Program-made: the position numbers and the translations under genes
Source of the DNA: Favolaschia claudopus
Lineage: Eukaryota > Basidiomycota > Agaricomycetes > Agaricales > Mycenaceae
DNA: 64,000 bases
NCBI GenBank assembly: GCA_037176885.1
Contig: JAWWNJ010000208.1
Location: forward strand, 62,001-126,000
Direction of reading: 5' to 3'
In this document: in pieces, positions 31,623 through 42,796 of the stretch
How positions within the stretch are numbered: the first letter of the stretch is position 1
How the letters are laid out: every line of letters starts with the position of its first letter
Notes under the pieces: generated by a model
The model's input: the letters and a program-made list of their open reading frames with translations, nothing else
Database searches by the model: none
What the model was told of the DNA's origin: nothing

Positions 31623-34222
31623 ATGGCGCCTGCCATCCAACACCTCGGATTCTGGACTCACTTGAAGAGATATAGCGCCGATCTGCTTGCAGAGGGAGTA
31701 GTTTTAGATGCGAATGAATCAACGGTAATTGACGCCCCGGACCCGAATTCAATCAGGGTAAGCATTCTATCTTGATGAACTTGAACGAGGTTGCTCAAAA
31801 AAAAAAAAAAAAACAGGTGGGAGACAAGTGGGAGATAAGAAGAAGATTTCTGCCAAGACACGGACCGACGCGACAGTTGCTGCTTCTACGCGTTTCTCTC
31901 TCGAGGCCGACATCTAGTCCCACGTCAATACAATCTTGCGTCTCACTGCCGAAAACCAACAACTTCATAGCGCTCTCTCGAATTTACAAGAAACAACTTC
32001 GGCAACAATGAAGAAGCTGAGGGCAGAACGTAAAGCATTCAAAATGCAGGCTCGACGCGCCCAAGAGTCACTAGCCACTGTGCGCGGAGATTTCAAGGCT
32101 ATAGCAACTTGGGATGCAAAAGATGGGCAGATGTACTGTACTATTTCGACCGTAGATTCAAGGTGTGACACTTCATCTTCACTTTTGCCATCATTCATAA
32201 GTGATCGAATTGCCTTTTAGGGAGATTTTTCGTGTTTTGCCGATCAATTTTGATGGGAAAATGGCCCAAAAACGCGCTGTGACATGTTACGAAAATAAAA
32301 TAGATTCAATTCAGGTCCCTCTGTGACCTGTGACTTGAATCTACGGTCGAAATAGTACAGTATTCAATGCTGACGCGTAGACTTGTGCTCCGAATCTCGG
32401 GAGCTGGCTGTCCCGAAAATAAGGTCAAAGATGTTATCCTCTCTTGTGCCGGTGTTTTTGGAGTCAACGCCAAAAATCTTACGCTTTCTGCGCCATCTGT
32501 CGCTCGTATGAAGAAGGAGGGACGTTACATTTCGTTGATACAGATTGGCCGGGAGATTAAAATGACATATGGTGAGCACGATGGTTTTGGAGCATCGTTC
32601 TGATTGACCTAGAACGCCTTCCGCATCGCAAATAAGGCTTCACGGAATCCTCGGACGGCACATCACATCGAAAGGTTAACTGGGAATCCCGCAGTCTCTC
32701 TGCAATGGTGCCAACTTATGCCCCTGGTGTTGACGACACTGATGCTAGTACATGGAAACCTCGGACCCGATTCCTGGAGGTCGCACCTGCACTTGGCCAT
32801 ACAGCCGAAGCTCAAGCCGCTGGTACAAAGGTTCTGGCATCCAAAATCGCTCATATCACCACTAGTGCTCCGTCGTCGATCTCGCAGGGAATTTCTATGG
32901 ACTGGAAGGACTGGTTCCGAAAGCAACTTGCCCAGATGTCGGACCATGCCGCGGACCAAAAGCGCAAGCACCAGATTACAGCTGACTTGAAGCATGACAT
33001 CGTCATCGAAGATCTGGGAGAGCAGGAAGCTGCAGCATTGTCAATTGAGGAGCTCACGGCAGCTTTGGCGGCGATTTCAGATGAACAAATCGAATCAAGA
33101 AGCGGGAAACCGGTTGAGGATCTGTAAGTTTTCTGGTTGTATCGCAGGTCCTCATTGTCTTATTGACCATTTATACTCAGTTCGGCCTCCGAACGCGCTG
33201 AGATTGCTAAGGAACTTGTTGACGCGCAGCTAGGCGAAGACAGCTACTATCTCCTCTCCGACGAACTCAAAGCCGTTGCCGACTTTCTCATCTTCGGAGG
33301 CTGTTGCAGTCACAAAGACATGAACGCATTCCGAAGGGGCTGTGATGCGATGGGAGAGGCGTGGCCTCCCGGCGAACAACCAGTATTACTTGCGAACAAA
33401 GCGAACGCGACGACTATCCGACTGGCTAAACCCGACAGTGCCGCCGCCCGTGCCGCTGAACAGGCCAGCGGGCGCGGAATCATCAAGGCAATGACAAATC
33501 TAGGCATGCTCTTTCGCCACAAAGACGAAGACAAAGGCTACCAGGAGCAGTATCGCATGTACATGCAAGAGAAGCTCTCGGACATCTGCGGGCAGCCTGT
33601 CACCGACTTCAAGCGATTCCCCGCAACGTCCCAAACACGCTACAGATCTTTTGGAGAGGCTTTGGCTGTTGTGACGGAGTACAACAGCTTCTTTGAAGAT
33701 CTGATTCTGCTCACAGGCGACGGGAAAACGAAAGCTAGCCTTAATCACTTCGAGGAAAACCCACTACTCGCTTTGCGTTGCCCGCGGACAATGGCCGAGA
33801 TTGTCGCGGCGGCGTTGTACACCCTCTGTATCGCCTCCCCGTACATGCGTATTGTGCGCACCAAAGACTCAAACGGTGCTCTTCCCAACCTCATCTCGCT
33901 TGTTGACCTTCACCGTAAAATTCCTGAACTATGTCGATCACTCGCTGCCGACCCTTCTGTGCTCTTCGCCAAAGACGCTGTTTTTCGTTCGGAATGCTTT
34001 ACGTTGGACGGATCCAATTTCTCGGACCGGAACGTTCTTCTGGCAGCTCAGATCTTGGCTCCAGACCTTCCAGATCTCAGCTGCATGATTACTGCTATGT
34101 TCAACGGCGCTGCGGTCACTTGGATTGGTTTCACATCGGAGTTCAGAATTGGTGGACCCATCGATTCAATCCCCCTTGAAATTGCCATCAGAAGCTGTGA
34201 TGCGGCCGTCAGCAGAAGGTGA
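31623..34222 (+). pseudogene. Uncharacterised basidiomycete coiled-coil/SSDGTSHR family, N-terminal three quarters, MITE-disrupted
   Basis: The ATG at 31623 opens MAPAIQHLGFWTHLKRYSAD. After a GTAAGC intron come KKISAKTRTDATVAA and a coiled coil (RLTAENQQLHSALSNLQETT). A TAG at 31915-31917 breaks this frame unless a weak intron removes it. The frame reaches WDAKDGQM, where the MITE (32136-32360) sits. It resumes as LRISGAGCPENKVKDVILSC and MKKEGRYISLIQIGREIKM. An intron (32572-32636) creates YGFTESSDGTSHRKVNWESR, then VPTYAPGVDD. Another intron (33124-33180) leads to the long block with FGGCCSHKDMNAFRRGCDAM, NLGMLFRHKDEDKGY and FNGAAVTWIGFTSEFRIGG. I recognise the pattern as a large, functionally unknown agaricomycete family. 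The usual C-terminal NDxNEG block is missing here but exists at 37242-37957 on the other strand. Confidence 0.7.
32136..32360. mobile_element. TA-flanked MITE (CTGTACTATT family), copy B
   Basis: The 25-base termini (CTGTACTATTTCGACCGTAG / CTACGGTCGAAATAGTACAG) are perfect inverses, with TA at 32134-32135 and 32361-32362. It lies within an exon; excising it and one TA restores ATG TAT TCA in frame. Confidence 0.88.
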
Positions 34223-34379
34223 GCCATAATACACCTGTGCTTCCCAGTCTGTGGAGTCCCTGCCCAGGTGCCCAGATGCCAATGACTCTCTTGTGGCTGA
34301 GATTGCGAGCTTTCTTCCTCTCGAAATGGTGAGGTGACGGATCGCTTTCCCGCTCAGTGACTACGCATCATATCACCGA

Positions 34380-35530
34380 ATCAGAACAGCCACACGTTAA
34401 ACCAGAGTTGAATTTCTTACCCCGACCTTCAAAATTTTAAATCTACCCTTCAAAATTTCAAACCTACAGTCGCAAACCCCGAAGCGAAACGGCACTAGGA
34501 AGCGAAACACTCGCCGAATACAGGGTTAACGCTTTCCCCCGGGGCCAAATCTTTGCATGCAGGCACCCCACTATCGGAGCACCCAACTACAAAAGAAATT
34601 GGGTCAAAAGTCCTCTCGCCGCCGGCAATGGCCTTGTTTGTTTCGGCTTTGTTTACGCTGGCAGATGCACCAATGCAAAATATTATTTTTTGCCCTGGAA
34701 TTGTGGCCGGTGACATACAGTAGTAATATAGAAAGTCACTTTGAGGCAGATTTCATGAACAAAATGGTCGATTTGCGCAAGAATGGCTCAATTTGTTGTG
34801 TTTTGAAGTGTTTCGCTATCACGTTAACGTTATTTGGCGATATTTGACTCGCCCCATACATTGCCCTCGTTCTCAATGACAACATAGTCGATTCACTCGA
34901 TCCTTGATTGTAAGTGGTAGCCAGGAGAGTAAACTATAAGTCTACAACAAACGCCACCCATTTCCGCTTCCTAGTCCACCCACAATCAAGCGCAAAAGCT
35001 AAACGTTTCGCTTCGGGCCGCCAAGATAACGTAGTTTATAATTACCACTTACAGTAGTCTATGTGTAGTAATGTCACCCTGACGTAGTGCGTCATACGGC
35101 GGTTTTGAGTTCGATTCCGGGTGCTGACACCTGAGTTTGGTTGTGGTTTATTTGCTTTGCAGCGCTCTCGTTTCATGATATTTTGCTCTGAAATACTTGA
35201 TAAAACATCATGAAAAAACGTCATGAAGAGCCCCATAATCATCATGAAAACATACTTTCAATTCATGATGTTGCGTTAGCAATTTCCAGGCGATTCATCA
35301 TGAATTCCTGGACATAATGTTGGGATTTTCATGGCCAACAACATCATGAATTTCATGACCCTTCCTTTGCACAGTGGGGGTTTGCGACTGTACCCTCAAA
35401 ATCTTAAACCCCCCTTCCGATATTTCAAACCCCACACTCTCAAAACTTTTTATCGCTCTTGAAAATTTGAACCCAAGTGTTGATTTCCCAAGTACCTCCG
35501 TTTCATACAAAATCTCAAATGAACCCTCCT
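34380..35530. repeat. Approximately 20-bp CTTCAAAATTTNAAACCTAC tandem units split by an element
   Basis: Units such as CCTTCAAAATTTTAAATCTA, CCTTCAAAATTTCAAACCTA, CCTCAAAATCTTAAACCCCC and CTTGAAAATTTGAACCC lie on both sides of 34467-35390. A similar unit is near 38035-38080. Confidence 0.6.
34467..35390. mobile_element. TA-flanked inverted-repeat element (CAGTCGCAAACCCC family)
   Basis: The ends CAGTCGCAAACCCC / GGGGGTTTGCGACTG carry TA duplications at 34465-34466 and 35391-35392. The terminal repeat is short (about 14 bp), but it sits in the middle of a simple tandem array, which shows the empty site. No transposase. Confidence 0.75.
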
Positions 35531-35612
35531 TTTAATAAAAGTGCAAGGTGACCGCCATAGGTATAGGTTCGAAGGCCACATACAGGCATGTCCCCAGTTG
35601 CCACAACACATA

Positions 35613-36724
35613 CACTAACTCGGCAAAAAAAATGTCCGATGGGTTTTTTGTCCGTATTGCGGTGTTAATACCTGTATTCGAGAGCAAACAACTTCTGAGC
35701 GTGCACACGATACTGAGACCGATTGGTATGCTAAGATAGGCCGCATCCATACGCATCAAGCTCCTGTCACAACGTCACACTTTCGACCATCTCCCTCATA
35801 TCTCGACAACAGGGACAAAAGTGAGAAATCTGTTCCGTAAATCGACGGAAAGATAGTCTAGCTATGTCCTCCCAAAGTTACAAGGTGAATGAGGCAATAT
35901 TGACAGAGGAGATAAAATTTTGATGGGGAATCTTGTAAATCCCAATTTTGTGAGCGTTCTGACGAAAATTCTATCTCCTCCGTCAATACTTCCCCAATCG
36001 CCTTGTAATCTTGGGAGGACATAGCCAGCCTACCTGTCCGTCGATTAACGGAACAGATTCTCCATTTTCATCTTCGTTGTCGAGATATGAGGGAGATGGT
36101 CGAAGAATAGGCTCTTGTGACCAATCACGGTCACAGCTAGCTGTTTATGGATGCGGCCTATCTTACCTCGCCGCCGTGCAATCCCTTGATCCGCCATCAA
36201 ATGAGCAGAATTCCCAAATAGCCAGATTTTCAATTTGAGTAGGGATTTTTTCTGACAATATCTGAGTGTGCAGGATGAAAGAAGACCCAAGTACAAGTAC
36301 TTTCACAAGTCAAACCTTATGAAAATATTCAGCCGTTGAAGCGCTATAGGCTCGACAAAACTGCCATTTTGGGCATATTTCGGCAAATTCCGGTCAACTC
36401 GGTCGAAAATGGTCACTTTGCGAGGGCTATAGCGCCTGTTTGCCTGTATATTTTTCCACAGTTTAAATTGGCGCATAGCTCGCTGGACCTCAGGCTATAA
36501 CATGAGCAGATCAGCTCCCCGCACCAAAATGACTTGTAAAGTCGGCCGATATCAAAATTCCCATGTTTGCGCTCGGCGTGAAAAATTTGCCCAAAACCAA
36601 ACCCAAAGAATAAGGCATCTGGATCCTATGAACACAACTACAAGTTGTTTGAAGTCAAAGTGGGCAGTAATCATCGAAATACAGGCCAGAAATCAATCGG
36701 ACATTTTTTTTTGCCGAGTTAGTG
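35613..36724. mobile_element. CACTAACTCGGC family element, copy 2, carrying a nested MITE
   Basis: It has the same 28-bp termini as 935-1601 and TA at both ends. The interior matches copy 1 except for the 430-bp nested insertion at 35734-36163 and a few small indels. Confidence 0.88.
35734..36163. mobile_element. Full-length foldback MITE nested in copy 2
   Basis: The ends AGATAGGCCGCATCCATA / TATGGATGCGGCCTATCT are flanked by TA at 35732-35733 and 36164-36165. Internal arms also pair: TATGTCCTCCCAAAGTTACA with its inverse near 36020, and GACAACAGGGACAAAAGTGA with the inverse near 36070. Almost the whole element could therefore fold into one hairpin. Confidence 0.88.
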
Positions 36725-37241
36725 TAGTTCATGGACATGGATTTGGTAAATTGGTATACATATGAACAGATTTATGCAAAGGATTAGCAGGATCTCGCGT
36801 TGTTGGGGGTTTGCGAAGCAATTTTCTCCTCCTTCACCAAATTAGGACAGCTGTGTCACAAGTGTCACACGCTCACAGAATTTGGTGTCCCTACTATACC
36901 CGTGACCAACCGCTTCTTCACGTGGCTGTTGCGTGGCTGCGCTTTACTCGTGGGAACCGGCATAGCCTGAGCCATCAGCGTGCTGTTTGTTCTTGTTTAC
37001 TCCCAGCCAAACCGAGAATCAGACCGGTTCCACCTTCGTCCTCCCTCAAAAACACCCCCTCTCTCTTAGTTTTGGCGTATAACATATGTTGGATATGTGA
37101 TAGCTAGCCACAGAACTAATTTATAACCTTTTCTGATCTTTTCCTGATGCACAACTCGTGAATTTGCAGCGTCGAGCCCGAAAAATGCAGCAAAAGATAC
37201 TCGTAAGAAAACTTGAAAGTGCACAAATAGCAATAGAATAA

Positions 37242-37957
37242 TCAGTGGTACAACTCCTCGTCATCCTCTTCCTCCCCCAACCCATCCTTCCCAATTTCAC
37301 CCATCTCAACATCATTTTCCGTCGAACCAGCACCAACGGGTAGATTAACTTGCATGTCAGCATCGACAGAAACGGTTGGTGCAGCGGTGGAAGGGCTCCT
37401 GAGAAATTTAAATGAGCATTGGAGAATTTGAGAGTAGAAACATACGCCTCGTATCGGTCCAATGCCGCCAAAACTGCGTCCAGCTTGTCTTGGCGGTGGG
37501 GGATCGACACGAGCGTTGTCTTCTGAATTATGGCGTCCTTGACGATGTGTTCATACACGTCGTATTGAGCTTTGAGGTGCGGGACGGTCATTGCCCGGAT
37601 TTTGGCGCGGTCATGTTCAACACCAATGACTCGGAAATTGGCTTCTTTTGCTTCTTTCTTCTCCGCTGCAACCCTGACCTTCTCCCTGTGAACCCGCGCC
37701 TTGCGTTCCAACTCGTCAACCACCGCTTTACGGAACGCAGCACTTTCTCCATTCGCGTCCTCCTTGCGCACCTCTCGCATCACATGGAGGAGATCTTCAG
37801 CGGTGATGTACTTGATTGCACAAGCCTCCGTGTTGTTACGGCGGTAGCGTTCCAGAGAGGAGAAGCTGGCGGGATTGCTATTGAGGTGGTAACGGACATG
37901 AACACGAGCGCTACCAAGTGGGCCTTCGTTATGATCGTTAGTCGAAGGTATGTATAA
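37242..37957 (-). pseudogene. C-terminal part of the SSDGTSHR family gene, opposite strand
   Basis: The minus-strand frame begins YIPSTNDHNEGPLGSARVHV, then SSLERYRRNNTEACAIKYIT, a Lys/Glu-rich helical stretch (ERKARVHREKVRVAAEKKEA) and RQDKLDAVLAALDRYEA. A short intron (GTATGT...TTCTCAG, near 37398-37443) leads to an acidic tail ending GEEEDDEELYH, with TGA at 37242-37244. This is exactly the block expected to follow the conserved N-terminal region at 31623-34222. No start codon or upstream exon of this family is present on the minus strand above 37957. It is either the inverted 3' end of the same gene or a truncated second copy. Confidence 0.7.
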
Positions 37958-38273
37958 TCTGAGAAGGGTGCTTTGCACAGCCACACACCGAGAACTTATG
38001 AACCAACTGCGAAAGTTGACTCGAACCATTCGGATTTCTCAAAAATTTATAACCGCTCTTGACAGTTTAAACCCAGGTATTGATCTATTAGAAAGGGTCT
38101 TCTACTTTGACGACTATAACGTCTATAACGCACTCTGGGTGTCTATGGCGGTCTATGGCGCAGTTTTGATTTTTCCTGAGGCTGAGATGTTGAACTGTCT
38201 ATTTTTAGCCAGACCGCGCAATTGAGTTCGTCGAAAAAAAAAAGAAACTGGACAGCTCCAAGAAACTTAAATA

Positions 38274-38479
38274 GAGGCTTTGCGGTTGCTTTGCGGTAGC
38301 CACTGGTGGCTATCGGTGGCTCATTTTTCTCAAGACCGGATGACAGCCTTTGGGTGGACTAGCCACCATTTGCACGACCTATTCAGGGGATGCCAGGGTG
38401 GCTACCTCGAGCGGGAGGCTCAAAAAGCTATTGCACACGAAGAGCCGCCGATAGCCACCGGTGGCTACCGCAAAGTCTC
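38274..38479. mobile_element. TA-flanked MITE (GAGACTTTGCGG family), copy 2
   Basis: It starts GAGGCTTTGCGG with an extra internal GTTGCTTTGCGG duplication and ends CTACCGCAAAGTCTC. TA is at 38272-38273 and 38480-38481. Confidence 0.82.
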
Positions 38480-38655
38480 TAATACTGGAGTCTTTTACAG
38501 TAGGCTCAAGACATTTCCCAGGAAGGAGCCCGAGAGTTTGTTCCTCGGCCTTCACACCTCTTGCTTCGTTCTCCATCCTCCTCCCCCTTCTTCCATTGCG
38601 ACCACCCGCGCGTCGATCTCTCCTCTCGGCTGGCGTATGCCTTTTCAGAACAACC

Positions 38656-38817
38656 AGACAACCTCTTCGCGTTTACTCGTTCAAAAATTGTTTCTATGTG
38701 TGAGATTCCGTAAGGTCAGGCTGCTATGAGTCACCAACTTTGGACTTCACTGGATACTGTTGCGCGAAAGCGAACATAGAAACAATTTTTGAACGAGTAA
38801 ACGCGAAGAGGTTGTCT
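38656..38817. repeat. 44-bp perfect inverted repeat
   Basis: 38656-38699 (starting AGACAACCTCTTCGCGTTTA) is the exact reverse complement of 38774-38817, with a 74-bp spacer. There is no TA or other obvious duplication outside, so it may be a hairpin-forming locus rather than a MITE. Confidence 0.85.
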
Positions 38818-38829
38818 TTTGTTTTTCGC

Positions 38830-40600
38830 GCTCCTTCGCGCCGTACGGCCTTATTCCACTCAAAATTCCTGATCTCTGGAGATTCTTCTTCCCTTACTCG
38901 CCCGAGGGGAATCAATACCCCATCAACGCCCAAAGAAATACCCCCCAGTGACGCAGAATCTTGATCTCACTATGCTTTTGTTCCCCGTCCTCGTTTCGTC
39001 AAGATGTCCGATCACCCATTCTCGCGATCTTAACCTCGATGATAATGACCATACTCAGTTATACCCACAACAACACATACCACTACAACCTGCCCCTTGT
39101 GGATTGTTGAGGAGGTTAGGTACTATCCTCCTTATCGCACCCTCTTCCCGTTATCGAGTTGGGATTTCGTCACACTATGCCTAGTGCAAAAACGGTGAGG
39201 ACATATCTTCCGACCCAAGGTTAATTCTTTGTTGCTTCGTGAACTCGCTCACATTGCATTCGAATTTATACAAGATCCAGGTTCGGTTCCTCCTTGTGTT
39301 TGATGAGGGGGAAGAGCGGTTGTTGAAGGTACATTTCTTCCTACACTTTCCTAGGGTTAGAATCAAGTACAGTTATGTGTACCACGCCCAAGCGTGGCTC
39401 TTCTGCGCTCGAATTTTGGAACTCCCTGATCAATAACCCGCATCGCGTCCCCCGCATGCGAGAACTCGACTTCAACTATATGAATCATCTGACAGGGCGT
39501 GTATTCGGCCAGATATGTCGTCTTGATTTCACTAATGTAATCTCTGACGATCGAGCCGCGAGACTCCGAGTCAGAAGATTCATCGTGGGAGGGGTTTGGG
39601 ATCCTCTAAACACAAAACACCCCACTCCTCCGCTTTGGATTTCTTGCAATACAAGTTTACTACGTCCGAGTTTCCAGTCTGAGCGGGCCTCTTAGATAAT
39701 TCCTCACGGGGAATACAACATTTTGATTTCTTCTGTGCGGAAAGGTCTTTCTACAGTTATATTTCGCCTTCGGCAATGACGGATTCCGACATATAACGTC
39801 GATCCGGCTAGTAGTACCTCGATGGAATCGTCCTCAATCGGACGAGGTTACTTTCAGAGATTTCCTTTCCGTTCAATCTAACGTATCTCGGGGCCATCGA
39901 TGTAAGCGGTGAAGGTTCCCTCCGGTGAAACTCATAAGCACAAAGTTTTGGCGTTCACACTCGGGCTAGTAAGATGCTATTGAACTTATTGTCATTTTGT
40001 TGATCAATATTCTTTTGGCACCGAATTCAGGCGACCGGCATTTACCTGCATTGTACTAGGACCCGATAGGCTGACAACTTTCTGACCTCAGTTCTCCGAA
40101 GACTTGATCTTGCTTCCAAATTCAATTGCTTGAACATGTACACCACACGAAAACTTGATCAACCAGGCAGCGAGTGAGGTCTGCAGCACTTCCAGCGACC
40201 TGCGTAATTTAATTATCCTCAACTGCGTACCAGAAAAGATTTCGAGGTGAGATTACTGCTTATAAGTATTGGTTTAACGTTGAAGTAGAACAAGGCTTGT
40301 ATCATTCGAACGTAATATCCCGAAACTCAACCAAATCTATGGAATCCGATAATTGAGACTATATGGTGAGGAACAAGTAAATTAGAAGTAGATGAGGACA
40401 ATTACTAGCAAAGTGCAGTGCAAGTAAAATGAAGGAAAGCATGTCAAGCTCAATTCGGCGCATAGCGAAGAGAATTTGAGGTCGCTCAGGTAAGTACGAG
40501 TAACCAAGGAAATCAGTCCTAGCTGACACTGGTTTGCTACGCAACAAGTTAAACCCCATTCCATATTGAGTAAGTCCGTCACTGAGGTCAAGCGAGGGTC
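38830..40600. other. Non-coding or unrecognised stretch
   Basis: Open frames at 39239-39436 and 39375-39695 (SSALEFWNSLINNPHRVPRM) show no known motif. I see no terminal repeats here. Confidence 0.4.
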
Positions 40601-40614
40601 CGAAATAAAATGTG

Positions 40615-42765
40615 ATAAGTTAAAGAAAAAGAAAGTAAAGCAAGGTAACGGTGAAGTAAAAGTACAGTACTACAGTTACAGCGAAATACAGCAAACCACA
40701 GCAAGGTAAAGTGAGTTCAGAGTACAGTAAAGTAAAGTAAAGTAAATGAAGGGAAGCAAAGAAAGCGAAGGTAAACATCGCGACGGCGCCACTCAGATCG
40801 AACTTAGAGATGTAGAAGTCGAGTACTCCTACGTTAGGCACACCGAGGATCCAACGAAGCGTTTATCTAGGCAATGCGGTGGGAACTTTAGAGTCACCCA
40901 AAGTGAGCTGCCTTCTTCCCTGTGCGCCAAGCTAAGTTTGATACCAAAGGACGAACTCCGATTTCAACATGCCGGCCGTGTTGTGACTTCCGCAGATCAA
41001 TTCCGAGGCTCTGACACATGCCTCATGTCTGCCGGTCAGTCGACCGAGATTCGGCCCCTCCACCGAGCTGTTCGGCTCAAGCCGCAAGAAGAACAGAACG
41101 GTACAGTGGAGTACTACAGTAACCCTTGAGACCGGGAGTACTACGGAAAGGTACTTACTGGGTAAAGTAAATTACAGTTGAGTACAGTAAAGCGGAAGTA
41201 CATGTACAGTAAAGCGGAAGTACAGTAAATCAAAGTATCTACACCAAGCGATGAGAAGAGAATGAAAGTCAAGTAAAGTGCGGTACCTGAAGTAAACCAT
41301 AAGTACACTACTCACTGTGGGCTCTTCGCTCGGATTGAGTATTGCTGATAGCGAGAGAGAATGGTGTTCAGCAGCGAAATCAATGTTCCAAAATCCCCCA
41401 GTAGCTTAGTAAGTAACAGGTAGCTAACTGACTTCCTTTTCGACTTGAGCTAGCTTGAATACCTGTCGATTCCAGCAGAGCTTTGGTAGCAAGATGGGGG
41501 GTCAACTTCGTGTAAAGTAGGCGGTGAAACGGAAATGAATAGCACGGTTTATCGCTGACATCGAAGCCGTAGGTCCTTTATTCCGCATTGTGAGTTGCAG
41601 AGAAATATTTGGTATCCGTATTCAGCTTGCTAAGTTCAAGATTGCACTGGAGAATCGTGCGAGTTGAATCAGTATGTAGTCAAACATGGCCTAGAATACC
41701 GTGAAGAGATGATTATCTTGTCTTGGAGCGCAAAACCCAGAATATTAACCTCAAGCCGCAATTTGTAGACTCTGATGTGCATTGAAGAAGGATTGGTTTG
41801 TGGAAAGTATCATCAAAGTACAGGGAGGTCTCAGTAAGGAAGTACAAGCGATTTGAGCAAGCATTGAGCAATCAAACACTCAACCATAACACGCAGATAT
41901 CATGCAGTAGGAGTCAGAATACACTAAATATGCTCAAATCACTAATCATATGCCTCAAAATCCATTTCAGTTGCGGTAACGGGCGATTAACTGGGTTACT
42001 TGGCGGTAATTGATGGAACTTGGCGGTAAATGATGGCATAAGTTACTTTTGCTGATGTACTTGGCCGGTCAAGTAAAGTTAAGTATAGCTAAGTCAAGTA
42101 AAGTAAAGTGCAGTAGAGTGAAGTAAAATGAAGTTACCTGTATTACTGCGATATTGAGTAAGTTTGAGTCCCTCAAAACTGATTTTAGTGACACAATGGA
42201 TACTTAGTAGTTGAGCGGTATTACACCTGATGGTAAGTTTTAACTAAGTTGCGGCCAAGGGAAGCACCAACTTACCACCTGTACCTACTGGTGTGTGCAG
42301 TAGGTCAATATATACGTTGAGCTGCGCTCCTCCCATGAAATAATCTGCATTCTGAGCGACCGCAAACAACTACGCAGATTGCCTAATTCGGAAATTATTC
42401 ATGCCAGCGTAATCGCGAACTGGGTGGTTGATCACATTGTCCTGGGTCCTTCTCATAACCTATTTGACTCCTGTTTGTGGTTGGGTAGACTCACAGAGGC
42501 ATCTATCGCTTCGGACAATTGAAATCAGCTGCGAACAACGCGACAAGGATATCATGGTTCTAAAATATGACTTACAAGGAGAACTGAGCACCTGGAAGAC
42601 CAAGTACTGCCTATAAATGACTGAAAGATGCGTCCGAAATGGTCTCAGATGTCTCAAATTGCATCACATTATAACCGTACAAGTACAAGTTAGTTTCGCC
42701 AAGCGTGGGAAAAGTCAAGTAAAGTTAAGTTAAGTAAAGTCAAGTCAAGTTAAGTAAAGTAACCC
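40615..42765. repeat. AAGTAAAGTA / AAGTACAGTA-rich low-complexity blocks
   Basis: Blocks at 40625-40750, 41150-41290, 42060-42135 and 42710-42765 consist of imperfect 5-10 bp units AAGTA, AAGTACAGTA and AAGTTAAGTA. The DNA between them is non-coding. The last block abuts the 3' end of the BET-like gene. Confidence 0.75.
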
Positions 42766-42796
42766 CAGCCGGCGGAACCGTCCATCAAAGTACAAG

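Noticed and set aside
31799..31816. Poly-A run as a retroposon tail (processed gene)
   Set aside because: The adjacent gene retains introns, and the A-run sits just before a good intron acceptor, so it is an intronic homopolymer.
35050..35135. Possible tRNA-derived SINE (box B-like GAGTTCGATTCC)
   Set aside because: Only a box B-like word is visible; no convincing box A, poly-A tail or target duplication, and it lies inside a TA-flanked element.
40620..40841. Open frame of 73 codons in the AAGTA-rich block
   Set aside because: It is simple-repeat translation (Phe/Leu/Tyr-rich), not a gene.
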